Source: Erwinia psidii (GTDB taxonomy: Bacteria; Pseudomonadota; Gammaproteobacteria; Enterobacterales; Enterobacteriaceae). From it: a DNA stretch of 64,000 nt. A program made the position numbers and the translations under genes. The first letter of the stretch is position 1. Every line of letters begins with the position of its first letter. Shown here piece by piece: positions 45,176 through 54,719 of this stretch. The notes beneath the pieces are model-generated. The model was not told the origin of the DNA, ran no database searches, and saw only the letters and a list, made by a program, of their open reading frames with translations. Location of the stretch: the NCBI RefSeq assembly GCF_003846135.1, contig NZ_RHHM01000008.1:62001-126000 (forward strand), written 5' to 3'.

Positions 45176-48100
45176 GTGAAACATAAAAAAAAATTGATAC
45201 ATCGTCGTTTTAAACGCCATTCGCTCCGTGTTTCGCCACTGGTACTGGCGATGGCCAGTATTATACCGAACACATCCGTTGCAGAAATTATTATCGATGA
45301 AAGCACCTCGCGTCGGCCCGGTATTGCCTCTGCGGCTAATGGTACACCGCTGATTAACATTAACGATCCTAATACCAGTGGTGTCTCACACAATAAATAT
45401 AATCAGTTTAATGTTGGCAGTGATGGTGTTATTTTTAATAACAGCATGCAGGATGGTGTTAGTAGTATTGGTGGTTTTTCGATGAAAAATAGCCAATTAA
45501 GTAATGAAGCAAAGGTAATTCTGAATGAAGTGACCGGGGCTGCTGGTAGCCATTTGAACGGTGCTATGGAAGTTTTTGGTGCCAGCGCCGACCTGATTAT
45601 TGCTAATGAAAATGGCATTACAGTCAATGGTGTTTCAACAATTAATGCCAATAATCTGACGTTAAGCACAGGACAAGCCAGTCTGGACCAGAACGGCAAC
45701 GTACAGCTGGCGGTCGAGAAAGGAAATATCACCGTAGAAGGCCGCGGTATTAATACTGATGGTCTTAGTTATTTTGATATAGTCAGCCGGAGTGCCAGCC
45801 TTACCGGAGAAATTTCCGGGAATGCCGATGTGAAAGTGGTCACCGGCCTGAATGATTATGATACCCCTTCACGCACGCATCAGGTGCGGAGTAAGACCGG
45901 AGAAGGGACGCCTCAGGTCGCGATCAGTGGCAGCAATCTGGGGTCCATGTTCGGTAACAGAATTCAGTTAATCAGTACCGAGACTGGTGCGGGTGTGACC
46001 CATACCGGTAGCATTGTTGGCAATAATAGTATTGAAATTACGGCTGATGGTGAAATACGTCTTGCCAGCCTTAACAGTAAAACGGAAAACGTTACTGTTG
46101 CTGGGAGAAGTATTTATCTGAATAACAATACTGAAACCGGTACCGGTGGAATAGGAGCTCAGGGGGATGTGATCCTCACGGCTCTGGCCGATATGGAGTT
46201 GAATGCCAATGTTATTGCCGAAACAGGGCAGCTTCGTATCAATGCCGCTTCTCTGTTGCAAAGTGCCGCAGTATTAATAGCAAAAAGCAGCAGCCGTAGT
46301 TCAGGCGCTATTCCTGGCATTGAAATAAATGTCGCCGGTCGTTATCAGATCAAAGGTTCACTCTATGCTGTCGACAGCAATGGTAATAAGATTCAGGATG
46401 CAGTAGTCACTATCAGTAATGGAAAATATCTCATCAAAGTGGGATCGACTGTCATCGCTAATGCAACAGTCTATTCCGATGCTAATCTGATTAGCACCAG
46501 TGGTGACATTAATATCAATGCCGGCGTGGTGGAGAACAACCAGTCAACAATCATGACCAGCAAAGGTAACTTGATTTTCAACCTGACTGACTCTCTGATT
46601 AATAATGGTCTGGTTCAGGCCAGTGGTTCTGTGCAACTTAATGCAGGGCGGTTTAAAAATGCCGGAATCATTTATACCACTGATGCCATGAAACTCACAT
46701 TGGGCACGCTGGAAAATACTGGCAGCATGTATGCAGGCAATCTTACTGTAAACACCGAAAATCTGACCAATAGCGGTGTGATCCTCACCAGCGAAGGTGA
46801 TTTATCGCTAAAAGTAAAAACTAAAACCGATAACAGTGGTGATATACAATCCGCCCATGCTGTGATTGTTGACAGCCAGGATGTCGAAAATACAGGGCAA
46901 ATTTATGCCCGTGAACGTGTTGATATGGCGCTTTCAGGCGATCTGGTTAATGAAGGCGATCTGTACGCTGAAGCCAGCATTTCTCTCGACGCCGATAATG
47001 TGAAGAACAGTGGTGTGGTCATCACCAAAGAAGGTAATCTGTCGTTGCGTATGCAAAACCAGATTGATAATAGCGGTACGTTTCAGGCGGGTAGCTCGAT
47101 GACTCTCGCAGGTAAAAAACTGACTAATGACGGTAATATTTATGCATCGCAAGCAGTGGATGCTGTTGTTACCGGTGACCTGGAAAATGCAGGAAAAATA
47201 TATGCAGATGATATTAAGTTAGTTAGCACCGCCCTGCGAAATAAAGGTGACGTGGTTGCTGAGAAGGGAAATATATCCATAAAGGTAACAGGAGATACCG
47301 ACGTTGTTAACAGTGGCTCGGTGAGGTCAAAGACTGCTGATATTGTTACAGCAGGGGCATTAACTAATCAGGGTACCATAGGCACTACTGATTCATTGAC
47401 TGTTACTTCAAAGAATCTGACGAATAACAGTAAAGTCATTTCTGAAGGTAAACTCACCCTTACCCTTGACGATGAGCTTGTCAACAGTGGTAGTGAGTCC
47501 GTGATTTATGCCGGTAAGGGAATGGATATCAATGGAAAGGATAAGGGTACGCTGAAAATTAAAAACAGCGGTGGTGCTTTTATACAAAGCCAGACGGGCA
47601 ATATTAATGTTACCGACATAGCATCGCTGGAAAACACTGACTCCACCATTATTTCTGGCAGTGATGTTATTATTGCTGGTGTTAAGATAGTTGAAAACAA
47701 TAATGGTATTATCCAGGGGGATAATGTTACTTTTAGCCAGGCAGATAAGCTCAAAAATGATGGAAATAATGCGAAAATTATCGCAAGTAGCGCACTAAAA
47801 ATAAGTGATGTCAGTAATGTAATCAACAGTGGTACCTTAGGATCTCATGGTAATATCGATGTAGCAAATATCGACTTGCTTCAGAATGAGTCTGGAAATA
47901 TATCTGCTTCCGGTAACATCGATTTCAAAGCTGTGAATTCACTTGAAAATAATAATGCAGCAAAAATTTCCTCGACCTATGGTTCAGTTATTTTTGATAC
48001 TTTAAAAAGCCTTAAGAATTTATCAAGCTCCATCATTTCCGCCAGGGAAAAAATCAGCATCACTAATATCGATACGGTTGAAAATAGTGATGAAAGTTAT

Positions 48101-51100
48101 CTTTATTCTGAAGGAAATATCACCCTAAGTGAAATTAACAAGCTTGATAATGCTGCAAAGATAATTTCTGGCCTTAATCTGGTGATTAACGGCATGGATA
48201 GCTTCATAAACAAAGGCCAGTATGCACAGGTTTTTGCACTGAATATTATCATATCAAAAGTCTCCAGCTTTATTAATCGTGACTATGCCTGGCTGATTGC
48301 TGACGGTACGATAAAAGCATCTGAGGTTAAGGACTTTAAAAATGTTCTTTCATTTGACGACGTTTTGCAAACTCTGGACGATGCTGCAACTTATATCTCT
48401 GCAAATAACATTGACCTCGATGTGGAGAATTTCATCAGCAGTGGCTATGGGTCGCAAATTATTTCAGATAATAATTTTAAAATTAATGCCAATCAGATCG
48501 GTATCAGTGATGAAGCTATCCTTGCCTCTGACAATACGTTATCTGTCACCACTGATTCCTTGTTGAATGATGGCGGTGTTATTGATGGCGCAAATTACAG
48601 TATCAATGCAAAATCGCTGATTAATAAAGGCCATATTTCATCTGGTAACAGTAATGGTGTCAGCACAATTACCTCTGACAGTATCGACAATAAGGAAGGT
48701 CGTATCAATAACGCCGGGTATCTGACAGTGAAAACCAGCGCGCTGGATAACAGTCAGGATGGTTATATCTGGAGTAACCGTATGCTTTTCCTTGATTTGC
48801 AAGGGGATTTCAATAATGCTGATTATAATGTAATCGGTGCCGGTGCTGGTGGTTTGCTTGCCATCAAGACCACTGGCGATGTGACTATTGATAAGACTAT
48901 TGAGTCAAAAAGTACAGTGTCGATTGATGCTAAGTCCATTACCAATAACAAAGCGGTTGTCAGTCTTGAAAATGTTTATCTTGCTGCCGAAAATATCATA
49001 AACAGCACTAATGCACTTATTTTTGCCATGAATAACATTGTTATTAATGCAACTGATACCATTTTGAATAAGTTGAAGGGTAATATCCTGAGTCAAGGGC
49101 AGATAGCATTCACTGCCGATACTATTCATAATCACGGTGGTATTATTCGCTCTGAAAAAAATATGTTTCTTGATGCGAATAAAATCTACAATCAGAGCAC
49201 TTATAAGGGCGATGAATGGGATTACAGCGCAAGTGAAACTGGTACAAAAAAGCACGAGGAGGGAGATAATTGTGCCACCTGGTGTAAATACCACGAAGTC
49301 ACTATCACTATCCCTGGCCTAACTTCGGATATTGCTCTTGACACTCAGGCTGAAATATCATCAGGTGGTAACCTCTATATTAATCAGGAAGATGAAAAAC
49401 CTGGCGTTATTTATAACGAGGGGGGACTTATTCAGTCGAGTGGCAGCATGTTTGTTCGTGGTGATCTCTACAACGCACCAAAATACCTTGAAATATCACT
49501 CTACGATTATATCAATTTAAAATCTGAAATCACGCTTAGCTATAAACATTGGACGGTGATGGGGGGAGGTAGACCTGTTTCGTCCAAATTTAGCTCGCTT
49601 TATGATATGTTAAATCTGGTGTTTGGTGACGGCACAATAACGGGTGATAAATATAAATATGTCAATGCTATGAAGGAACTGGCTAATAGCCATACTCTTT
49701 TAAATGACATAATGAACCGACTTTTTGGTCAAACCTGGAAAGCGGATGATTATTCTGTATTAGTTAACACATGGCAGGAACTTACCGCTTCGGCAAATGA
49801 GGTGAACAGCTCTCATGTGTGGGACGAAGATCTCGGTGACTATGTCGGTGAGTCCAGTGTTACAACAATTACTGAAGCAAAATTAAAAGCCAAAAAGAGA
49901 TATCTCTTCCCTTCGGATAGCGCCAGCATTGTTGCTGGGGGTAATTTTGTCCACGAGGATGGTAGTTTTAATAATGGTCTGGATTTAGGCATTGATAACA
50001 GCATTACTGAAAATAAAACGGTTGATGTCAACGTTGGAGAAGAGACCGTCTCGACTATTGAACAGTCATATGAAGTTACATTCAATAAGAAAAAGATGGC
50101 AGAAATTTCTATGGGGATCAGTACCCTTCCCGGTATCTCCGAATTGTTGGAAATTAATTCGCTTTTTGAGAAATCTCAGGAATTTCTCAATCATATCGCC
50201 TCGTTAATTAATGGACGTACTGATGCGGTAGGTGCTCTTGAGGCCAATATTTCAACATCGGAAAAAGGAACCAATACCGTTGTTCCAATGTATGAAACTC
50301 GCATAGAAATGATCGATCAGAGTCAATTCTACGGCTCAAAGTATTTCTTTGATGCAGTGGGTTATAACAGTACCCAGCCTGTCGTGGTGATTGGTGATAA
50401 CTACTTTATTTCTGAATTGATCCGCCGTCAGGTAAACGACTCCGTTGGCACGTATTTTAGTGTTAAATACAACGTGGACGGTGCCGATATGGTCAAAATG
50501 TTTTTCGATAATGCGGCCGAACAGGCAGCCTCAAGTGATTTTGTTATTGGCAACGCGTTAACTGAAGAGCAAATGGCGGGATTGACTGAGGATATTGTCT
50601 GGTTTGTCACCGAGTCTGTTGATGGTGTTGATGTGCTGGTACCAAGAATTTATTTGGCCAGCAGCACCATTGAGGAAATCAAGGTTGCCAGTGAAACTGG
50701 CGCAGCTATTGTCAGTGCCGGTGCCAATGTCATTATAGATGCTAGTGAAATCAACAATGTCAATGCCGTGATTAAGGCAGGTAATCACGCTGTTCTGACG
50801 GCAGAGAATGATGTAAACAATATCAGCAGTGGCATGAATTCAGGTATTTCTGCGGGTGGGACCGTTGCGATTACCAGTAATTCGGGCGACATCAATAACA
50901 GTGGTAGCAGCATTTCTGCCGGTGAGCATGTCATTCTTTCTGCTGAGGAAGGCAAAATCAATCTTATTGCCAGCGTTGGCCGTGATGATGCGGGTAATCA
51001 GTTGATCGGTGCTTATGATGATGGCATTACTGCCGGCGGCTCAATACAGATGACGGCGAAAGATATTGATATCACCGCCGTTGGATTAACGGCAGGTGAT

Positions 51101-54037
51101 TCAGTATTCATCAGTGCAACCGAAGGTAGTGTGAATTTCAACGATATTCATGAGGTTTCATCAGATTATAGTTATCAACACGATGCAACAGGTTTGATGT
51201 CATACCGTACTGAAGAAAACACGTCTGCGAACGCCACGTCAAAAACCAGTTCGGTGAATGCCGGCGGTGCTTTTATTGTGAATGCTGCACAGGATGTGGT
51301 GTTTAGCGGTGGCGATTACCAGGCTGATGCAAGCAGCATCACTGCCGGTAACGATGTGGTTATCAAAGCGTCGAAGGACGTTAGCCATTCCGAACAGCGT
51401 GTCACCGAATCTGAGCTGACCTTCGGCTACAAATATCAGGTTCCCGGTGCAAGTGGGGGCGGCTCTGTTAGTTCTCTTGATTCATTGGATCAGGGGGGGG
51501 CGGATGTCGCTTCTGCAATATCGGATAGCGCTTCTGCAACAATAGACACAGGCATGGAAAAATACGATCAATATACTGATGACAGTGGATATTCCAGTAA
51601 CACTCCCTCAATAACAATAGATACAGGCACGGAAGAAAACGATCAATATACTGATGAGAGTGGGTATTCCAGTAACACTCCTTCGATAACCATAGATACA
51701 GGCACAGAAAAATACAATCAATATACTGATGACAGTGGATATTCCAGTAACGGTCCCTCGAACGATAAAACAGCTTCTGCTCCTAAAAAAGCGGGTGCTG
51801 CACAAATTGCACCATCGGGGAATTTCGAAGCCGGCCTTAAAACTACCGAAACCGTGACCACAGAGTCTTCGGTAACTTACAAAAATGCCAACTTCAATTT
51901 CGCCAATGGTGCCAATATCAATGCAGGAAATACACTTGATATTGGTGGTATGGATCTTTCGGTTGGTGATGATGCAACCGCGAATTTTTCTGCGGATAAC
52001 ATTACTTCAACCAAATACAGAGATACTGTTAAAAAGACCGAGGAAGTAACTACCACGTTCATTGGTGTCAAAGGTGAGGCGAACAGTACGCCTGTTGATA
52101 TCTTGGCGAAAAATGCGGATCTGGTTGAGCAGTCGCAGGAGGGTAAGAAAATCGATGGCGGTTTGACGGCTGCCTCTGCAGCAGGTGATGTAACCAATTT
52201 GCTCAATAATGATTTGGTAGCAGGCTCATTGAGTGCCGGTTGGTCATCCACAACGACCAAAAGTTCATCCCTCAGTGAGACAGACAATATTAACAATATT
52301 TCAGGTGGCACAATCAATTTCACCTCCAAAAACGATACAAGTTTGAAAGGTGTTGCCATTAATGCAAACAATATCAATCTTGATGTGGGCGGAGATTTTT
52401 CCTTAAGTGCAGCGGAGAGTTCCTATACCGCGTCTTCAAGCACAGTATCGCAAAACGCTAATTTAGCATTTAGCGGCGGCGCAGCCATTTCAGGTGCAGG
52501 GGTAGGTTCATCCTATAGTTATTCCGAGAGTAGCTCTGAATCTCAAACTGATGCTAAAACGTACACTAATTCTGAAATGAATGCTGCCAACGTGAATGTC
52601 AAAGTAAAAGGCGACATGACGATGTCGGGTGCGAATATTTCAGCGGATCAGGTTGATGTGGATGTTGCTGGAGATCTATCTGTCAGCTCAGTTCAGGATA
52701 CTTACTCTGAACGCTCTGAGGGCTATAATTATCATGTATCAGGAGGATTATCTGTCACTACCAATGGTCTGCTTCCTAATATTGAAGCGGGTTATGGTGT
52801 AAGTGAGTCTTCTTATGAAAGTAAGCTGACTAATCAGCAATCGGGTATTCACAGTTCAGGGAATGTGAATATTAAGGTTGGAGGGGATGCGAATCTTGCG
52901 GGTTCTCATATTATTTCCGATACCCAATCAGGAACGATGGATGTTGGTGGCAGCATTAATGTGACCGAAGTTAATGATAGCGTTGATTCAAGTGGTTATT
53001 CAGCTGGCGGCGGTGGCGGTATTTCCACAAAAGGTAATATCTATATCAATGGATATTACACTACTGAAGATACCATCGATTATAAGGAAACACAGAAAAG
53101 TTCCATTAATTTTGATGTTTCCAACAATACGGTTAATGGCGATGTCAATACTGACGCCGATAATATGTCCACGATAACGAAAGATGAGGTGACGGCGGGT
53201 AATGATATTTCCTTCACTTTGGGTGGTTCAGCGAAGAAGAAAAACAGTACCGCTGGCGGCACGAGTGGCAAAACCAGTAAAAATACAAGTAGTAAAAATA
53301 ATACAAGCAACAAAACCAAGACCAATACGAATAGTAAAACCAATCCCGGTTCGTCTGTTCCTGATGGTGGTGGTAGCGGTTCCAGTAATAAGAAAAGTTC
53401 TGGTGATACATCTAAGTCGGCTAAGTCGAAGTCCACGGACAATTCACAATATGCCACCCAGAAGCCTGGCAGCAGTGATGCAAAAACGCCGCAGAAGCCG
53501 ACGTCAACAGACAATTCACAATATGCCACTCAGAAGCCTGGCAGCAGTGATGCACCAACGCTGCAAAAACCGACAGTCTCGAAAGACTCAACCGGTACTT
53601 CCGAGACAAGTAATACTGGTGCTAAGAAGTGGCCAACCGTCCAACCGTCCAAACCCATCATTGGTGGACCGGGCAGCTCTTCATCCATTGGAGGAAATTA
53701 TGCGGGCCATACCAGACCGGCCAATAATTCACCCGCCGCAAATCGGACCGCAGCGAGCAATACCAGCAATAATTCTGCCAGTGATGGGGCCTCATCCTCA
53801 TCTGGTTCTAATGGCGTTAAGAAGTGGCCCACTGTCCAACCGGCCAAACCCATCATTGGTGGGCCGGGCAGTTCTTCGTCAATCAGTGGAAATTATGCGG
53901 GTAACGCCAGACCGGCCAATAATTCACCGGCACAGGCTAAGGCATTGTCCTCTGATAGTGCATCCGTGAAGCCTGCGAATGAAAGCGATGCCGCCACTAA
54001 ATGGAAGCCATTAATGGATAATCAGATTATTGAGTAA
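45176..54037 (+). CDS. TpsA/FhaB-type filamentous hemagglutinin-like exoprotein
   Basis: 2953 aa from GTG 45176 (AGGAAAA 8 bases upstream). A long basic signal peptide is followed by a TPS secretion domain (GVSHNKYNQFNVGSDGVIFN, IIANENGITVNGVSTINANN). Residues 290-1450 hold FHA-type beta-helix repeats. Residues about 1700-1850 (YETRIEMIDQSQFYGSKYFF, ALTEEQMAGLTEDIVWFV) match the conserved middle region of CdiA-like proteins. A second repeat field continues to about 2670. The end is a Ser/Thr/Lys/Pro-rich repeat tail ending DNQIIE. There is no VENN motif, no toxin domain and no downstream immunity gene, so it is probably an adhesin rather than a CDI effector. Confidence 0.9.
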   Translation: MKHKKKLIHRRFKRHSLRVSPLVLAMASIIPNTSVAEIIIDESTSRRPGIASAANGTPLININDPNTSGVSHNKYNQFNVGSDGVIFNNSMQDGVSSIGGFSMKNSQLSNEAKVILNEVTGAAGSHLNGAMEVFGASADLIIANENGITVNGVSTINANNLTLSTGQASLDQNGNVQLAVEKGNITVEGRGINTDGLSYFDIVSRSASLTGEISGNADVKVVTGLNDYDTPSRTHQVRSKTGEGTPQVAISGSNLGSMFGNRIQLISTETGAGVTHTGSIVGNNSIEITADGEIRLASLNSKTENVTVAGRSIYLNNNTETGTGGIGAQGDVILTALADMELNANVIAETGQLRINAASLLQSAAVLIAKSSSRSSGAIPGIEINVAGRYQIKGSLYAVDSNGNKIQDAVVTISNGKYLIKVGSTVIANATVYSDANLISTSGDININAGVVENNQSTIMTSKGNLIFNLTDSLINNGLVQASGSVQLNAGRFKNAGIIYTTDAMKLTLGTLENTGSMYAGNLTVNTENLTNSGVILTSEGDLSLKVKTKTDNSGDIQSAHAVIVDSQDVENTGQIYARERVDMALSGDLVNEGDLYAEASISLDADNVKNSGVVITKEGNLSLRMQNQIDNSGTFQAGSSMTLAGKKLTNDGNIYASQAVDAVVTGDLENAGKIYADDIKLVSTALRNKGDVVAEKGNISIKVTGDTDVVNSGSVRSKTADIVTAGALTNQGTIGTTDSLTVTSKNLTNNSKVISEGKLTLTLDDELVNSGSESVIYAGKGMDINGKDKGTLKIKNSGGAFIQSQTGNINVTDIASLENTDSTIISGSDVIIAGVKIVENNNGIIQGDNVTFSQADKLKNDGNNAKIIASSALKISDVSNVINSGTLGSHGNIDVANIDLLQNESGNISASGNIDFKAVNSLENNNAAKISSTYGSVIFDTLKSLKNLSSSIISAREKISITNIDTVENSDESYLYSEGNITLSEINKLDNAAKIISGLNLVINGMDSFINKGQYAQVFALNIIISKVSSFINRDYAWLIADGTIKASEVKDFKNVLSFDDVLQTLDDAATYISANNIDLDVENFISSGYGSQIISDNNFKINANQIGISDEAILASDNTLSVTTDSLLNDGGVIDGANYSINAKSLINKGHISSGNSNGVSTITSDSIDNKEGRINNAGYLTVKTSALDNSQDGYIWSNRMLFLDLQGDFNNADYNVIGAGAGGLLAIKTTGDVTIDKTIESKSTVSIDAKSITNNKAVVSLENVYLAAENIINSTNALIFAMNNIVINATDTILNKLKGNILSQGQIAFTADTIHNHGGIIRSEKNMFLDANKIYNQSTYKGDEWDYSASETGTKKHEEGDNCATWCKYHEVTITIPGLTSDIALDTQAEISSGGNLYINQEDEKPGVIYNEGGLIQSSGSMFVRGDLYNAPKYLEISLYDYINLKSEITLSYKHWTVMGGGRPVSSKFSSLYDMLNLVFGDGTITGDKYKYVNAMKELANSHTLLNDIMNRLFGQTWKADDYSVLVNTWQELTASANEVNSSHVWDEDLGDYVGESSVTTITEAKLKAKKRYLFPSDSASIVAGGNFVHEDGSFNNGLDLGIDNSITENKTVDVNVGEETVSTIEQSYEVTFNKKKMAEISMGISTLPGISELLEINSLFEKSQEFLNHIASLINGRTDAVGALEANISTSEKGTNTVVPMYETRIEMIDQSQFYGSKYFFDAVGYNSTQPVVVIGDNYFISELIRRQVNDSVGTYFSVKYNVDGADMVKMFFDNAAEQAASSDFVIGNALTEEQMAGLTEDIVWFVTESVDGVDVLVPRIYLASSTIEEIKVASETGAAIVSAGANVIIDASEINNVNAVIKAGNHAVLTAENDVNNISSGMNSGISAGGTVAITSNSGDINNSGSSISAGEHVILSAEEGKINLIASVGRDDAGNQLIGAYDDGITAGGSIQMTAKDIDITAVGLTAGDSVFISATEGSVNFNDIHEVSSDYSYQHDATGLMSYRTEENTSANATSKTSSVNAGGAFIVNAAQDVVFSGGDYQADASSITAGNDVVIKASKDVSHSEQRVTESELTFGYKYQVPGASGGGSVSSLDSLDQGGADVASAISDSASATIDTGMEKYDQYTDDSGYSSNTPSITIDTGTEENDQYTDESGYSSNTPSITIDTGTEKYNQYTDDSGYSSNGPSNDKTASAPKKAGAAQIAPSGNFEAGLKTTETVTTESSVTYKNANFNFANGANINAGNTLDIGGMDLSVGDDATANFSADNITSTKYRDTVKKTEEVTTTFIGVKGEANSTPVDILAKNADLVEQSQEGKKIDGGLTAASAAGDVTNLLNNDLVAGSLSAGWSSTTTKSSSLSETDNINNISGGTINFTSKNDTSLKGVAINANNINLDVGGDFSLSAAESSYTASSSTVSQNANLAFSGGAAISGAGVGSSYSYSESSSESQTDAKTYTNSEMNAANVNVKVKGDMTMSGANISADQVDVDVAGDLSVSSVQDTYSERSEGYNYHVSGGLSVTTNGLLPNIEAGYGVSESSYESKLTNQQSGIHSSGNVNIKVGGDANLAGSHIISDTQSGTMDVGGSINVTEVNDSVDSSGYSAGGGGGISTKGNIYINGYYTTEDTIDYKETQKSSINFDVSNNTVNGDVNTDADNMSTITKDEVTAGNDISFTLGGSAKKKNSTAGGTSGKTSKNTSSKNNTSNKTKTNTNSKTNPGSSVPDGGGSGSSNKKSSGDTSKSAKSKSTDNSQYATQKPGSSDAKTPQKPTSTDNSQYATQKPGSSDAPTLQKPTVSKDSTGTSETSNTGAKKWPTVQPSKPIIGGPGSSSSIGGNYAGHTRPANNSPAANRTAASNTSNNSASDGASSSSGSNGVKKWPTVQPAKPIIGGPGSSSSISGNYAGNARPANNSPAQAKALSSDSASVKPANESDAATKWKPLMDNQIIE
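51539..51763 (+). repeat. Three tandem 75-bp repeats inside the TpsA gene
   Basis: Each unit encodes 25 residues of the form TIDTGxExxxQYTDxSGYSS plus N-x-P-S-x. They are in frame at residues about 2122-2196. Small differences between units show that the array is not brand new. Copy number may vary by slippage or recombination. Confidence 0.9.
53432..53575 (+). repeat. Two tandem 72-bp repeats in the TpsA tail
   Basis: Two units (53432-53503 and 53504-53575) encode STDNSQYATQKPGSSDA followed by a Pro/Lys-rich end. They lie in the low-complexity tail, which may span the cell wall zone or act as a flexible stalk. Confidence 0.85.
53624..53932 (+). repeat. Two 114-bp repeats separated by a spacer in the TpsA tail
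   Basis: Units at 53624-53737 and 53819-53932 encode KKWPTVQPxKPIIGGPGSSS followed by a Gly/Asn/Pro-rich part ending PANNSPA. The period is 195 bp. A third partial echo (TKWKPLMDNQ) ends the protein. Confidence 0.8.
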
Positions 54038-54079
54038 TCTTGTTTTATGATCTGACTGAGGATTCAACCAGATCCCCTG

Positions 54080-54109
54080 TGCGCCCCGGACTCCGGGGCG
54101 CATTTTTTT
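54080..54109 (+). terminator. Strong terminator of the fim/tps operon
   Basis: TGCGCCCCGG (54080-54089) and CCGGGGCGCA (54093-54102) form a perfect 10-bp stem with a 3-base loop, followed by seven T. The remaining 198 bases up to the tRNA hold no gene that I can see and are AT-rich. Confidence 0.95.
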
Positions 54110-54307
54110 GCTTGGTTACTGACCGTAGCCGGTCATCGTGTTTCATTTAAGTCCGATATTGCCGCAATGAAAGAAAAAACTTGTCAACGCCGGGCGATCG
54201 GTCCATAATGCAACACGTTAGATTACTGTTGAAATTAAAAGTAATATAAATCAATAAGTTAGATTTGATTTGCATTTAAAAAACAGTAACAATACGTACC
54301 TTTCTTT

Positions 54308-54383
<76 letters not shown>

Positions 54384-54471
54384 GTTTTTCAAAAAACTCC
54401 CTTTTGCACTCGTTGTCTGTCACGACAATGCCACCTGATGTTTGAACTCAAATTGACATTCTTCAACAGAG

Positions 54472-54652
54472 TTATCCACAGAACCCGCTGCGATAAGGTG
54501 AGCTTCCTGTGTACATGCTTTTTTACGAAAATAATTCAAGTGTTTGTTTATAAAAGGAAAAAAATACTTCAAATTGTTGCGTGAATCGCTTGTACTTTCT
54601 GTGACAGTTGAATGACAACAACTTTTTATTTTTATGCACAGTATGTGGAAAA
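54472..54652. promoter_or_regulatory. datA: datA-like cluster of DnaA boxes with IHF-like site
   Basis: TTATCCACA (54472-54480), TTATGCACA (54632-54640) and, inverted, TGTGGAAAA (54644-54652) fit the DnaA box consensus TTWTNCACA. Between them ATTCAAGTGTTTG (54534-54546) matches the IHF consensus WATCAANNNNTTR with one mismatch. E. coli datA, the site where DnaA-ATP is hydrolysed with IHF, lies in the same place, between glyVXY and queG. Position plus content make a homologous site likely; activity is inferred. Confidence 0.6.
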
Positions 54653-54719
54653 CTCTTAGCCGGGTGAATTACCTGCGTAAGACCTGCCTGGCATCCCGTG
54701 GTTATTCCCGTGCTATCGT

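Larger units (their letters stand above)
36895..54307. mobile_element. AT-rich fimbriae plus two-partner-secretion island between two tRNA-Gly genes
   Basis: A 17.4-kb block with lower GC than both flanks lies exactly between two identical tRNA-Gly genes that are adjacent in related genomes. It contains one regulator and six cell-surface genes, and no integrase or transposase. The 76-bp direct repeats formed by the tRNA genes could allow acquisition and loss by homologous recombination. Transfer is inferred from composition and position. Confidence 0.65.

Noticed and set aside
51539-51763. Regularly spaced repeats resembling a CRISPR array
   Set aside because: The units are contiguous 75-bp coding repeats in frame within the TpsA gene, with no unique spacers and no cas genes.
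53600-54307. Search for a CDI toxin domain, VENN motif and immunity gene at the end of the TpsA gene
   Set aside because: The tail is a low-complexity repeat region, VENN is absent, and no open frame of note lies between the stop codon and the tRNA; the 54-kb interval holds only the terminator and AT-rich DNA.
36895-54307. Integrase or insertion sequence that could have brought in the fim/tps island
   Set aside because: No recombinase or transposase frame, no terminal inverted repeats and no target duplication were seen other than the tRNA-Gly copies themselves.
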